64,000 nt of DNA from JACVRW01 sp963812915 (GCA_963812915.1 CAWEXB010000001.1:1-64000); one strand, 5' to 3'; positions 37,711-48,105 are shown, numbered from the stretch's first letter. Program-made: numbers and translations. The notes: a model not told the origin generated them from the letters alone.

Positions 37711-38127
37711 ATGAAGCCCCTCCCCGCGGTCGCGATGTGCACACTGGCACTCGCGGCCGCGGGCTGCGCGGACGACGACGACGACGAGCCGGGACGCGCC
37801 CCCGCCCCCGCCGCCGAGGCGCGGCTTGAGGTCGTCGTGCGCCCCGCGGAGGGGGAGGCGCCGGTACGTCAGGTCCAGATCGCGTGCGAGGTATCCGGTA
37901 CCGACGCGTCGATCGCGACCTGCCGGCGGCTGCGCGGCGTCTCGCGGGCGGACCTGGCGCCCGTGCCGGAGGGCGTGGCCTGCGCGGAGATCTACGGCGG
38001 GCCCGCGGTGGCCACCGTGCGCGGAACGCTGGGCGGCGAGCCCGTCGACGCGCGCTTCAACCTCACCGACGCGTGCGAGATCGCGCGCTGGCGCCGCAAC
38101 CGGGCGCTGCTGGGCCCGGTGCCGTAG
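37711..38127 (+). CDS. SSI-like (subtilisin inhibitor family) lipoprotein
   Basis: 138 residues. The N-terminus MKPLPAVAMCTLALAAAGC carries a lipobox (AAGC), so it is probably a lipid-anchored surface protein, followed by a DDDDDEP spacer. The C-terminal ~90 residues match the Streptomyces subtilisin inhibitor-like fold: paired cysteines (QIACEV...ATCRRL and VACAEIYGGPAVATVRGTL...DACEIARW), with the typical CxxxYGGPxxAxVxG run. It may inhibit extracellular serine proteases. It sits just after lon with 28 bp spacing, though no functional link is evident. Confidence 0.78.
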   Translation: MKPLPAVAMCTLALAAAGCADDDDDEPGRAPAPAAEARLEVVVRPAEGEAPVRQVQIACEVSGTDASIATCRRLRGVSRADLAPVPEGVACAEIYGGPAVATVRGTLGGEPVDARFNLTDACEIARWRRNRALLGPVP

Positions 38128-38256
38128 TTCGTCCCGTGCTTTGTCTGCGTCGGCCGTTCGTTTGCGCCGACCGCTTCTGGGCTGGGTAAGGGGTGCGGGC
38201 CCGACGCCGCCGGGATTCCCCGGGCCGGGCGGCCTCTCGGGACCGAACGCCGAGAT

Positions 38257-38306
38257 GACGCGTTCGACCTTTACGCGGGAATAGGCCGCGTAAGGTCGAA
38301 CGCGTC
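38257..38306. repeat. Conserved-arm hairpin, copy A
   Basis: GACGCGTTCGACCTT (38257-38271) and AAGGTCGAACGCGTC (38292-38306) are exact complements. The apical part extends the stem with TACGCGG/CCGCGTA around a short GAATAGG-like loop. It lies between the convergent SSI and GH65 genes. The same 15-base arms recur at 50467-50515 with a different apical sequence that also pairs, so the structure is conserved. Probably a bidirectional terminator or a dispersed palindromic element. Confidence 0.85.
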
Positions 38307-38368
38307 GTCCGGGGCCCGCCCCTGCGGTGCCGGCGCCGCCGGACCGGGCGGCGCCGCCCACGTCCCCG

Positions 38369-40745
38369 CTATTCGGTGGCGGTCGGCTCCCAAACCAGCC
38401 GCCGCTCGGTCGGCGCGCGACCCGGCGGCTGTGACGGTCGCTCGCGGTCGGGGGGAGCGGGAACCGGTCGCGTGACCGGGGCGTCGCCGGTCAGGCGGAT
38501 CGGTTCGCCGTGGTGCCTCACCTCGAGCGGATCGCCGCTGAGGAGGGTGTACGACGCCGACTCGTTTTCGACCTCCACCTTCAGGCGCCTGCCGCGGTGC
38601 AAGAGCCGGAAGGCGAGGCGCCCAAGGTCCTCGGGCAGCCGCGGGGCGAAGGTCAGGGCGCCGCCGTAGTCGCGCATGCCGCCGAGGCCCGCCACCGCGG
38701 CGATCCACGCCCCGGCGAGCGAGGCGATGTGGACGCCGTTGCGGGCGTTGTGCTGCAGGTCGTGGAGGTCCATCAGGGCGGCCTCGGCGAAGTAGTCGTA
38801 GGCGAGCTCGACGTGGCCGACCTCGGCGGCAATCACGGCCTGGCTGCAGGCCGAGAGGGAGGAGTCACGGACGGTCCGGCGCTCGCAGTAGTCGAAGTCC
38901 CGGGCCTTCTCCTCGTCCGTGAATGCGTCGCCGCGCAGATGCAGGGCGAGGACCAGGTCGGCCTGCTTGATGACCTGCTTGCGGTAGAGGTCGAAGTAGG
39001 GGTAGTGGAGGAGGAGCGGGTAGGACTCCGGTCCTGTGGCCGCGAAGTCCCACTCCTGGTGACGGGTGAAGTTCTCGGCCTGCGGGTGGACCCGTAGCTG
39101 CTCGTCCCAGGGCACGACCATGGCGTCGGCCGCGGTGCGCCAAGCCGCGATCTCCGCATCGTCCACGCCGAGCCCGCGGGCCGACTCCGCGTGCCGCTCC
39201 GCGGCGTCTGCTGCGGCGGACAGGTTCCGTTGCGCCATCAGGTTCGTGTACACGTTGTTGTCGGCGAGGGCGCCGTACTCGTCGGGCCCCGTGACGCCGT
39301 CGATGCGAAAGCCGTCGACCGGGTCGTGATGGCCGAGCGAGCGCCAGAGGCGAGCGGTCTCCACGAGCATCTCGACACCCGCCTCGCGCTCGAACGCGCG
39401 GTCCTCCGTGGCCTCGACGTAGCGCACCACGGCGTACGGCCACGTCTGCGGACACGTGGAAGGCGGCCGTGCCCGCCGGCCAATATCCGGAGCACTCCTC
39501 ACCGCGGATCGTGCGCCAGGGAAACGCCGCGCCGCGGAGCCCCAGCAGGGCGGCGCGAGCCCGCGCGAGGGGGAGCGTCGAATGGCGCCACAGGAGCGCG
39601 TCCCGCGCCGCGCGCGGCGCGGTGTAGGTGAGCATCGGCAGAACGAAGGTCTCGCTGTCCCAGAACGCGTGGCCGTCGTAGCCCGGGCCGGTGAGGCCCT
39701 TCGCCGGGATGGCTCTCTGCTCGGCGCGGGCGCTCGCCTGAAGCGCGTGGAAGAGTCCGAAACGCACGGCCTGCTGGAGCTCGGGGTCACCGTCGAGCTC
39801 GACGTCGGAGCGGCTCCAGAAGTCGTCGAGCGCTTCTCGTTGGGAGGCACGCAGCCCGTCCCAGCGCGTGTGGCGCGCCTCGGCCAATGCCGCCTCCACC
39901 TGGTCGACCATGGCGGGGAGCGAGCGCGCCGCGGACCAGCCGTAGGCCAGGAACTTGGTGACCCCCAGCGTGGCGTCGGCCGGGACGTCGCAGGTGAGCG
40001 TGAACCGGCCGAGGTCGCCGGCCGCCTCGGCCGATGTCTCGGTGCCCTCCGAACCCTCGACCAAGTGGTCCATGGCCGCTGCCACCCGCAGGCCGCTGGC
40101 CCGAGTCCGGTGGACGAGCGATACGCGCTCGGCATGCACGGCGGCGTGCTCGGCGACCAGCGGAGAGCGGAGCGCGGCGGCGGCACGCGGATCCTCGTCC
40201 TGGGGTCCGGGCAGCTGCGCGTTGGCCACGAGCTCCGACTGGATGACTAGGCGCGCCGACGTTTCCAGCGGCTGCACCTCGTAATGGATCGCCGCCACCG
40301 CTCGCTGTACTAGCGAGACGAGGCGCACCGACCTCACGCGGACTGCCTGACCGGCGGGCGAGCGCCACTCGACCTCCCGCGAGAGCGTGCCCGCGCGCAT
40401 GTCCAGCACCCGCGTGTGTGAGAGCAGCCGGCCGTAGCGGACATCGAAGGGCTCGTCGTCGACGAGTAGCCGGATGAGCTTCCCGTCCGTGACGTTGACG
40501 ACCGTCTGGCCGGCCTCCGGATATCCGTAGCCCGCCTCCGCGTACGGGAGCGGGCGGGCCTCGTAGACGCCGTTCAGGTAGGTGCCCGGCATCCCGTGCG
40601 GCTCGCCCTCGTCCAGGTTCGCACGCAGACCGACGTGCCCGTTCGAGAGCGCGAGCACGGACTCCATCTGAGCGAGCACGTCGAGGTCCAGATCCACCTC
40701 GCGGATCTCCCATGGATGGATCTCGCAGGTGGACTGGAGGATCAT
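38369..40745 (-). CDS. GH65 glycoside phosphorylase (maltose/trehalose/kojibiose-type; one frameshift)
   Basis: About 791 residues over two frames. The N-terminal beta-sandwich begins CEIHPWEIREVDLD and has the LSNGHVGLRANLDEGE segment. The (alpha/alpha)6 domain has GHAFWDSETFVLPML, ECSGYWPAGTAAFH, GFRIDGVTGPDEYG (general-acid Glu) and KQADLVLALHL (phosphate/sugar contacts). The frame changes near 39448. GH65 enzymes phosphorolyse alpha-linked disaccharides to beta-glucose 1-phosphate plus sugar. The upstream, overlapping gene encodes a beta-phosphoglucomutase-like HAD, which would convert that product to glucose 6-phosphate. Exact disaccharide not determinable from sequence. Confidence 0.88.
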
Positions 40746-41486
40746 GGCTGCGCGAGAAGGTCGGCCAGGTCTTTCACCACCACGCCGGCGCCGTGCTCCC
40801 GCAGCTGGTCGGCGTGGCCGACGCGGTCCACGCCCACGACGCAGCCGAATCCGCCGGCACGACCCGCGGCGACGCCGGCCAGGGCGTCCTCGAATACCGC
40901 GGCCTCGGGCGCCGACATGCTCAGGGCGCGCGCTCCCGCCAGAAACGTGTCGGGCGCCGGCTTGCCGCGCAGGTGCTCTCGCTCGGCGACGACGCCGTCG
41001 ATTCGCGCTTCGAACAGATCATCGATCGACGCGGCACGCAGGACGTCGCGGCAATTCGTGCTCGAGGACACGACCGCGCGCCGCAGTCCGGCCTCGCGAG
41101 CGGCCTTCACGTAGCGGACGGAGCCGTCGTAGGCCTGGACACCCCGTTGACGGATGAGGCGCAGGACGATCTCGTTCTTGCGGTTCCCGAGCCCGGCCAC
41201 CGTCTCGCGGTCGGGCGGGTCGTCCGGCGAACCGGGCGGCAGCTCGATTCCGCGCGAGGCCAGGAACGAGCGAACGCCGGCCTCGCGCGGCTTGCCGTCC
41301 ACGTACTCGCTCGTAGTCGTCGCCGTCGTCGAAGGGCACGAACCGCTCCCCGCTCGCGGCCGCCCGGGCCTTCAGGTAGGCGTCGAACATCTCCTTCCAG
41401 GCCGCCGCATGGACCTTGGCCGTCTGCGTGAGCACGCCGTCCAGGTCGAAGAGGCAGGCGCGCACGCCGTCCGGTAGGCCGAGCAT
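40742..41486 (-). CDS. HAD-family beta-phosphoglucomutase-like enzyme (one frameshift)
   Basis: About 248 residues when repaired. HAD motif I is CLFDLDGVLTQTAKVHAAAW (nucleophile Asp and general-acid Asp). The cap domain continues to GDDYERV, where the frame shifts near 41308 to YVDGKPREAGVRSFLASRG. Motif II (AVVSSSTNC), motif III Lys (LRGKPAPDTFLAGA) and motif IV (AVFEDALAGVAAG) follow. Its stop overlaps the GH65 phosphorylase start by ATGA. The pair is the standard phosphorylase-mutase module for disaccharide use (beta-glucose 1-phosphate to glucose 6-phosphate). Confidence 0.87.
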
Positions 41487-41538
41487 TGGGAGAGCCTAGT
41501 GGCACCGTCCGTCGCGTCGGCGCGTCGGCGCGGAGAGC

Positions 41539-42285
41539 TCAGACGCTCCTGGTGAGTCCCCCGTCCACGAGCAGCGCGACGCCGGTGATGTACCCGGCTC
41601 GCTCCGAGCAGAGGAAGGCTGCCGCGGCGGCCATCTCCTCGACGCTCCCCAGCCTGCCCGCCGGCACCTCATCCGCGGCCACCTCCTCGGCCTTCGTGAG
41701 CGAGCCGTAGAGCTCGGCGAGCCGGTCGGTGGCGATGCGGCCCGGCAGCAGGGTGTTGAGCGTGATGCCCTGGCCGGCCAGCTCGCGGGCGAGCGTCTTG
41801 AACGCCGCGAGCGCCGCGCTCCGGTGGGCGTTCGACAGTATGAGCGCCGCCATCGGCTCGCGCACGGCGGACGAGGCCACGTTCAGGATGCGGCCAAAGC
41901 CTCGCTCGCGCATTGCGGGAACCGCCTCCCGTATCAGGGCCATCGGCGCGAGCACGAGATCGCGGTGGGCGGCCTCCCAGGCGTCGCGACTCAGCTCCAG
42001 CGGTGCGCCCGCGGGCGGTCCGCCCGTGTTCGTCACCAGCACCTCGAGCGGTCCGAGCTCGGCCTCCACGCGCTGGATCAGCCCCGCCGCGGCGTCGAGG
42101 TCGGCGGAGTCGTGGACGTAGGGCCGCGCGCCGATCTCCGAGGCGGCCGCCTCGATCCGCTCGGCCGAGCGCGAGGCGACCGCGACGAGCGCGCCCTCGG
42201 CCGCCAGCTCTCGGGCGATCCCGAGGCCGATGCCGCGCGAGGCGCCCGTCACGAGGGCGACGCGTCCTTCCAGCCCGAGGTCCAT
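41539..42285 (-). CDS. SDR-family oxidoreductase lacking the catalytic tyrosine
   Basis: 248 residues, starting MDLGLEGRVALVTGASRGIG with the TGxxxGIG cofactor loop. NTGG takes the place of NNAG. The catalytic segment reads LSNAHRSAALAAFKTLAREL, where the usual YxxxK tyrosine is not found; the Asn-rich loop LNTLLPGRIATDRL follows. This matches a FabG-like SDR subfamily that has lost the tyrosine, so it may bind or modify substrates differently, or not be a dehydrogenase. The C-terminus (YITGVALLVDGGLTRSV) is normal SDR. It lies 52 bp upstream of the HAD/GH65 pair on the same strand, so it could be the first gene of that operon. Confidence 0.85.
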   Translation of the reverse strand: MDLGLEGRVALVTGASRGIGLGIARELAAEGALVAVASRSAERIEAAASEIGARPYVHDSADLDAAAGLIQRVEAELGPLEVLVTNTGGPPAGAPLELSRDAWEAAHRDLVLAPMALIREAVPAMRERGFGRILNVASSAVREPMAALILSNAHRSAALAAFKTLARELAGQGITLNTLLPGRIATDRLAELYGSLTKAEEVAADEVPAGRLGSVEEMAAAAAFLCSERAGYITGVALLVDGGLTRSV

Positions 42286-42387
42286 CTCCGGGAGGGTAGA
42301 CGGGGGCCGTCCGGCGGACCACCGCACTGTGACTGCACAGGTTCGCGCGCGAAATCTGATTGGATACCCGCCCTCAGACGTCGACAT

Positions 42388-42521
42388 GCCGAGTCCTCGC
42401 CGTCCCGACGGCGGGGAGCGGGGGACCCAACGGCGGCCAGATGGCCGCAGGGGCGAATCGCGGCGACCCTGCCGCGTAGCGCACTTTCCGGCGCGAGCCC
42501 GTCAGCTCACCTCGTAGGCGC
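42388..42521 (+). ncRNA. c-di-AMP (ydaO/yuaA) riboswitch
   Basis: The conserved ydaO segments appear in order: GCGGGGAGCGGGGGACCCAA (42411-42430), GGGGCGAATCGCGGCG (near 42450), and the 3' signature GCCCGTCAGCTCACCTCGTA (42497-42516) with GGC closing the P1 region. It lies ~20 bases upstream of an Rpf/peptidoglycan-hydrolase gene, the standard actinobacterial target. Ligand binding is expected to turn expression of the cell-wall hydrolase off. Consensus recalled from the family; coordinates approximate to a few bases. Confidence 0.88.
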
Positions 42522-42541
42522 ATGGAAAGGGGAGCGACAAG

Positions 42542-43117
42542 GTGCAAGGAATCGTGGGGTGCGCGCGCCGTCCACTGTGGGCGGCCGCTCTGGTCGCCGC
42601 AGTGCTGTTGTTCGCGGCCGCGGTGGCGGCCGCCGACCGGGGCAACGTGACGGCGAGCGCGTCGAGCGAGGCAGTAGTGGAGCGCGGTGACCGCGGACCG
42701 GCTGTGCGCAGCATCCAGAGCGCGCTCGGCATTCCCGCCGACGGCGTCTTCGGCCCCCAGACCGAGAGAGCCGTGCGCCGGTTCCAGCGCCGGAAGGGTC
42801 TCGGGGTCGACGGCGTCGTTGGCCCCCAGACCCGGAGCGCGCTCGGGCTCGACCCGTTCTCCCGCAGCTCGGTGCGTAGCCGCAGCGTCAGCGTCCCGAG
42901 CGTGCTGCAGCGAATCGCCGTCTGCGAGTCGGGCGGCAACCCGAGCGCCGTCTCGTCGGACGGCACCTATCGGGGCAAGTACCAGTTCACCCGCGAGACC
43001 TGGCGGCGGCTCGGCGGAGAGGGCGATCCGGCCGATGCGCCCGAGTGGCTCCAGGACCGGATGGCGTTGAAGCTCTACCGCGAAAGCGGTACGGGGCCCT
43101 GGCCCAGCTGCGCCTGA
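42542..43117 (+). CDS. Resuscitation-promoting-factor-like secreted muralytic protein
   Basis: 191 residues from a GTG with AAAGGGGAG upstream. A signal peptide (PLWAAALVAAVLLFAAAVAAA) is followed by a peptidoglycan-binding domain (RGDRGPAVRSIQSALG, DGVFGPQTERAVRRFQ, DGVVGPQTRSALGLD; residues 46-105). The C-terminal transglycosylase-like/Rpf domain (~115-190) has the catalytic Glu in AVCESGGNPSA and GKYQFTRETW. Rpf enzymes cleave peptidoglycan glycans and promote regrowth from dormancy. The c-di-AMP riboswitch in its 5' leader ties it to osmotic/cell-wall signalling. Confidence 0.9.
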   Translation: MQGIVGCARRPLWAAALVAAVLLFAAAVAAADRGNVTASASSEAVVERGDRGPAVRSIQSALGIPADGVFGPQTERAVRRFQRRKGLGVDGVVGPQTRSALGLDPFSRSSVRSRSVSVPSVLQRIAVCESGGNPSAVSSDGTYRGKYQFTRETWRRLGGEGDPADAPEWLQDRMALKLYRESGTGPWPSCA

Positions 43118-43123
43118 GGCCGG

Positions 43124-44285
43124 TCAGGGCGCCGCGGGCGAGCGGGCGGTTACGCGCCGCCGCCCGAGCGCGAGGACACCGGCGAGCGTCGCGGCGCACG
43201 CCAGCGCCCAGCAACGCATACGGGACCGCGTCGGCGGTGGCCTCGGCCAGTGCGCCGCCGCCTCCGGCGCCGATGAGGTGGCCGATCGCCCAGGCCAGGT
43301 TTGAGAGGGCGAACGCGAGGCCCTGCTCGAGACCGACCTCCTCGGATGCGTCCGAGAGCATGGCCATCGCCGGGGCCCAGAAGACCCCGAGGGCGCCGAT
43401 TGCCAGCAGCACGGCGACCGCCAGCAGCAGAACGGTTCCCGGCAGGGGCAGCAGCACCGCCATCACGACGGCGCCGGCCAGGCCGGCGCGGATCGGTACG
43501 AGCCGCCCCTGACGGTCGGAGGCCCTCCCGGCCACCGGGCTAAGCGCCGCCTCGACCGCCGCGGTTGCCAGGAAGATCGCTCCGATCGCCGCGCCGCTCG
43601 CGCCGAGCTCGTCCAGCCGCAACGGCGCGAGCACCTCGATCACGCCGGCGAAGATCGCGGGCAGGGTGAAGAGCCAGAAGCCGGCGAGTACGGCGGGGCG
43701 CCGGAGGGCACGGCCCAGTCCGCCCAGTCCGGGGCCCGGCTCCGGCGGGACACCCGGGATCGTCCAGGCCCAGGCGGCGAGTGTGGCCGCCACGACGGCG
43801 ACCGCGCTGAAGACCGCCTCGGGGCTCAGCACGGTGGCGGCCCCGCCCAGCACCGGCCCGAGCAGCACCCCGACGATCGCCGCGGCGAGCGCGGAGCCGA
43901 TCAACTCGCCGCGTCGCTCGGCCGGCGTGGCGGACACGAGCCAGGCCATACCGGCCGCCCACATGCACGCCCCGCCGACGCCCTGTACGAAGCGCGCGGC
44001 GTCGAGCAGCACGATGCTCTCGGCGAAAGCGAAGAACAGGCTCGACACCCCCAGAAGGGTCAACCCGAGGAGCAGCGTGGGCTTCACGCCCCAACGCGCG
44101 GCCAACCAACCGGATGGAAGCGCGCCGGCGAACGTGCCCGCCGGGTAGGCGCCGGCGAGGACGCCGGCGCCGGTCTTCGACAGCTCGAACTCGTCCGCGT
44201 AGTGCGGCAAGAGAGGGGCGACCGCGGCGAAGAACATGGTGTCGACGAGCACCACCGCCGCGACCAGCAGGAACAGGCGGGGCAT
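43124..44285 (-). CDS. MFS transporter (one frameshift near the C-terminus)
   Basis: About 387 residues with ~12 hydrophobic helices. TM1 is LFLLVAAVVLVDTMFFAAVA; motif A region is SGWLAARWGVKPTLL after TM2; TM5 carries LGPVLGGAATVL. The second-half repeat has AGRASDRQGRLVPIR. The frame goes wrong near 43212; in the neighbouring frame the last helix continues as ALACAATLAGVLALGRR and ends at 43124. It resembles small-solute or multidrug exporters of the DHA1 type. Substrate unknown. It is divergent from the M20 peptidase, with a 47-bp gap. Confidence 0.83.
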
Positions 44286-44332
44286 GCCCCGATGCTACGT
44301 GGGAGGGCAATGGGCGAGAATGCCGGGCCGGC

Positions 44333-45650
44333 ATGCCCACCCTGCTCGAGGACCTGGTCGACTGGCTGCGCATCCCGTCCGTCTCCACCGGCGGCGGGGA
44401 CCCCGACGCGCTGCGCCGCGCCTGCGACTGGGTTTGCGTGCGGATCGAGGCCGCGGGCGGCGCGGCCGACGCGGTGGCCGTCGACGGCGGCAATCCGATG
44501 GCCGTGGGAGAGCTGCCGGCCACGGAGCCCGGGGCGCCGACGGTGCTCGCCTACGGGCACTACGACGTGCAGGACCCGGGGCCCCTCGAGGCCTGGGACA
44601 GCCCGCCGTTCGAGCCCACCGAGCGCGGCGGCCGGCTGTACGCGCGCGGCGCCGCGGACGACAAGGGCAATTTCCTGCCGCTCCTGCACGTGGCCTGCGA
44701 GCTCGCGCGGGCGGGCGAGCTGCCGGTGAACGTGCGGTTCCTCGTGGAGGGCGAGGAGGAGATCGGTAGTCCCTCGGTGCTGCGCAGGCTGCGCGCGGAG
44801 GAGCCCGGCGTCGACTGCGCGGTCGTGTTCGACTCGCTGATGGCGGACGAGCGCACCCCGGCCATATCGCTGGGGGCGAGGGGCCTGGTGAGCGCGGGCG
44901 TCGGCGGTGCGTACGGGGCAGCGAGACCTCCATTCGGGCCTCTACGGCGGCGCCGTCCTGAATGCCGCGCACGTGCTGCTCGACATGCTGCGGGAGGTGG
45001 CGCCCGGGGCCGATGGGCGGGTGCGGGAGGAGCTGCGCGACGGGGTGGCGCCGGTGGGGGAGCTCGAGCACGAGTCGTGGCGGCGCCTACCTCCCGGCGC
45101 GAATGTGCTGGCGGCCGTCGGCGCGCGCGCGGTGGCCCCGGGCGCCGCGGAGGAGCTGTACGAGCGCATCGGCGCCGCGCCCTCGCTCGACGTGAACATG
45201 ATCGCCGTCGGCGAGCCACGGACGATCGTTCCCGCCCTGGCACGCGGCCACGTGACCCTGAGGCTGGCCCCCGGCCAGCGGGCGGCGGAGATGGGGGCCG
45301 AGCTGGAGCGCCTGCTGCGCTCCGCGGCGCCGGATGGGGCGGAGGTCACGATCGAGCTGGAGCTGGCCGACCCGGCGCTCTTCGATCCCGGGCATCCAGC
45401 GCTCCGGCTCGCGGCCGGTGCGTTCGAGCGGGCCTGCGGCCCGGCGCCGGTCCTGATACGGCTGGGCGGCACTCTGCCGCTGCTGGCGATCCTGGCGGAG
45501 CGCGGCATCCCCACCGTGGTCAGCGGCTTCGTGCTCGACGCTGATGCGATCCACGCTCCGAACGAGAGCTTTCGGCTCGAGAGCCTGCGCCTGGGGGAGC
45601 GCTCCGCGCGGGAGTTGTACACGGCGCTCGCGGAGTTGAAGCCGGGCTGA
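44333..45650 (+). CDS. M20-family metallopeptidase (dipeptidase-like; one frameshift)
   Basis: About 439 residues once repaired, starting MPTLLEDLVDWLRIPSVSTG. Metal-binding motifs: YGHYDVQDPG (His, near 80), ARGAADDKGNFLPLL (bridging Asp near 112), EGEEEIGSPS (Glu pair near 145). The dimerisation/lid domain starts VRTGQRDLHSGLYGG in the second frame; the shift lies near 44920. A later conserved His appears in TLPLLAILAERGIPT-VVSGF. These di-zinc enzymes cleave dipeptides or acylated amino acids in the cytoplasm. It overlaps nothing; the neighbouring oligopeptidase may work on the same peptide pool. Confidence 0.87.
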
Positions 45651-45662
45651 TTCGCGCGCCGG

Positions 45663-46278
45663 CTAGACCGCGTCGGCGCAGGCGGTGAATCGATATCCGC
45701 GGCGCGCGGCGGTTGGCCGTGGTGGCCACGTGCCAATCGTGCGCGGCGCGCTCGAGGAAGCTCTCGGCCGGCGGGCGGCCCGGGTCGGCGATCAGCACCC
45801 GACCACGCACGTCGACGAGGCGGGGGAGGAGCGCCAGCAGCTGATCGGCGTTGCGGCGTTCGTAGAGTACGTCCGAGGCGAGCACGAGGTCCCAGGGGGC
45901 GCGGTCCACGAGTGGGGCGGGCGCGCCCCAGGAGCAGAGCAGGGTCTCGACGGCGACGCCGTTGCGCTCGGCGTTCGCGGCGGTGGCGGCGATCGCCTCG
46001 GGCGACCAGTCGCTCGCCACCACGCGCCCGCCGGCGCGCGCCGCGGCGATGCTGGGCAGCCCGAGGCCGCAGCCGAGCTCGAGCGTGCGCCGGCCCCGGA
46101 GCGAGCGCATCGAGACGTCGTGAGCGAGCGCGACGGCGCTCGACCAGAGCTCGGCCCAGTAGGGGAGGAACTCCTCGCGCTCGAACGACTCGTCGCTGAG
46201 GAGCGCCTCGGCGTCGCGCGGTCGCGTGACCTCGACCTCGCCGCCGGGCAGCGCGATGCGCTCGCTGACGGCGTCCAC
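45663..46278 (-). CDS. Class I SAM-dependent methyltransferase
   Basis: About 205 residues. The GTG start at 46278 shares one base with the TAG stop of pepF and sits after GGAGG, so the two are co-translated. Motif I is TLELGCGLGLPSIAAARAGG, with acidic residue in VVASDWSPEAIAA and motif II WDLVLASDVLYE. This is the METTL21/EEF-lysine-methyltransferase-like group. The 3' end is unclear: the open frame runs on past ISIHRLRRR to 45520, overlapping the M20 gene. A one-base shift would end it at a TAG at 45663-45665. Target unknown. Confidence 0.8.
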
Positions 46279-48068
46279 TAGAGCCTCCCCGCCTCCCGCG
46301 CCGCGCCCTCCGCCGCCTCCAGCTGGCGCTCCACGAGGTCGAGCCCGGAGCTCCAGAAGTCCGGGTCGGAAAGGTCCACGCCGACGATCGCGCCGAGCTC
46401 CTCGGGCGGCCGCGAGCCGCCGGCGCGCAGCAGCTCCAGGTAGGAGGGGACGAAGGCCTCGCCCTGCTCCTCGTAGCGACGATAGACCGACAGGGCGAGC
46501 AGGTGGCCGTAGGCATAGGCGTAGACGTAGCCCGGCGCATCGACGAAGTGCCAGATGTACGACCACCACACGCCGTAGTCGTCGCCCACCTCGACGCTGT
46601 CCCCGAGCAGGTCGGACTGCGTCTCGAGCCACAGCTCGCCGAAGCGCTCGACCGACAGCTCGCCGGACTCGCGCCGCTCCACGTGCGCCGTGTGCTCGAA
46701 GCGGTTCATCGCGACCTGGCGGAACACCGCGGCCACGGCGCCGTCGAGGGAGCCCGCCAAGAGGTTCAGGCGCTCGGCCGGTCCCGGGGCGCGCTCCAGG
46801 AGTCGCTCGAGCACGATCGTCTCGCCGAAGATCGAGGCGGTCTCCGCCACCGTGAGGGGTGTGGTGAAGTGGAAGATGCCCCGCGGGCGTGCGAGCGAGG
46901 CGTGCACGCCGTGACCGAGCTCGTGCGCCATCACCAGCACGTCGTGCGGGCGCGAGGTGTAGTTGAGCAGCAGATACGGGTGCGCCGACGGCACCGTGTA
47001 CGAGCAGAACGCGCCGCCCCGCTTGCCGGGACGCGGGGGGCCGTCGACGTACCCGTTCTCGAAGAAGGCGCCGGCGGCCTCGCCGAGCTCGGGGGAGAAG
47101 CCCGAGTAGCAGTCGAGCACGATCTCGCGGGCGTCGCCGTAGGGGATCTCCTCGTCGCTGTCGCTCACCGGGGCCATGCGGTCCCAGTGGGAGAGACGGT
47201 CGAGTCCCAGCAGGGAGGCCTTGAGCCGGTACCAGCGCCGCGCCAGCTCGTAGCGCGACCGCACCGCCTCGATCAGGGCCTTGACCGACTCGTCGCTCAC
47301 CTCGTTCGCCAGGTTTCGCGAGGCCAGCCAGTGGGGGAAAGAACGCAGCCGGTCCTTGGTGGCCTTGTCCTGGAACAACGTGTTGAAGACGAAGGCGCGC
47401 GTCCGCAGGCCCTCGCGCAGCGCCTCGGTCAGCCCGGCGGCGGCCTCGGCCCGGCGCCGGCGGTCGGGGTGCTGGAGGCGGCTCAGAGCTTCCTCGAGCG
47501 AGACGGGCTCGGCGCTGTCGGGGACGCTGATCTCGATCACCGAGGTCTGCTCGGTGAACAGTCGCTGGAAGGCCGAGGGCCCGGTCACGCCCGTCTCCGT
47601 GAGGATCCGCTCCTCGGGCTCGGAGAGCTGGTGCGGGCGGTAGCGGCGGATCGTGCGCAGATGGTGGCGGCAGAAGTCGAGCTCGTCGGCCGCGAGCAGC
47701 TCGTCCGCCCGCTCGTCGGGGACCTGGTTCCACTCGAGCTCGAAGAACACGAGCGCCGTCTCGATCGCAGCGCTCAGCTCGTGGGCTCGCTGCATCAGAG
47801 CTCCGCGCTCCGGGTCGGTGGTGTCGAGCGAGAACCGCAGAACGGCATAGGAGCCGGCGCGGCCGACGAGGTCTTGGATCGCGGCGAGCTCGTGCATGGC
47901 GTCGGCGAGACCGTCGGCACCCAGCTCGGCCACAGCGTCGCGGTGCCGCTGGGCGAACGCCTCGGCGCGGTCGCGCGCCTCGGTCAGCATCTCCACGACC
48001 CCATCGGCGCCACGCCCGCCCACGAGCGGCTCGAGATCCCAGGAGGCGGTTTCGAGGGTGGCGTCCAT
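46278..48068 (-). CDS. pepF: M3 family oligoendopeptidase F
   Basis: 596 residues, the usual PepF length, and intact. The zinc-binding HExxH is in LVMAHELGHGVHASL (near residue 378), with the third-ligand region in TAS-IFGETIVLERLLE about 28 residues downstream. The N-terminal oligoendopeptidase domain spans ~1-180 (SLDTTDPERGALMQRAHELS). PepF cleaves short cytoplasmic peptides. It is divergent from the PLP-lyase gene with only 37 bp between starts, and is followed on the same strand by a methyltransferase. Confidence 0.93.
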   Translation of the reverse strand: MDATLETASWDLEPLVGGRGADGVVEMLTEARDRAEAFAQRHRDAVAELGADGLADAMHELAAIQDLVGRAGSYAVLRFSLDTTDPERGALMQRAHELSAAIETALVFFELEWNQVPDERADELLAADELDFCRHHLRTIRRYRPHQLSEPEERILTETGVTGPSAFQRLFTEQTSVIEISVPDSAEPVSLEEALSRLQHPDRRRRAEAAAGLTEALREGLRTRAFVFNTLFQDKATKDRLRSFPHWLASRNLANEVSDESVKALIEAVRSRYELARRWYRLKASLLGLDRLSHWDRMAPVSDSDEEIPYGDAREIVLDCYSGFSPELGEAAGAFFENGYVDGPPRPGKRGGAFCSYTVPSAHPYLLLNYTSRPHDVLVMAHELGHGVHASLARPRGIFHFTTPLTVAETASIFGETIVLERLLERAPGPAERLNLLAGSLDGAVAAVFRQVAMNRFEHTAHVERRESGELSVERFGELWLETQSDLLGDSVEVGDDYGVWWSYIWHFVDAPGYVYAYAYGHLLALSVYRRYEEQGEAFVPSYLELLRAGGSRPPEELGAIVGVDLSDPDFWSSGLDLVERQLEAAEGAAREAGRL

Positions 48069-48105
48069 GAACGCTGACGATAGTTACCCGCTATACCCTC
48101 GGCGG

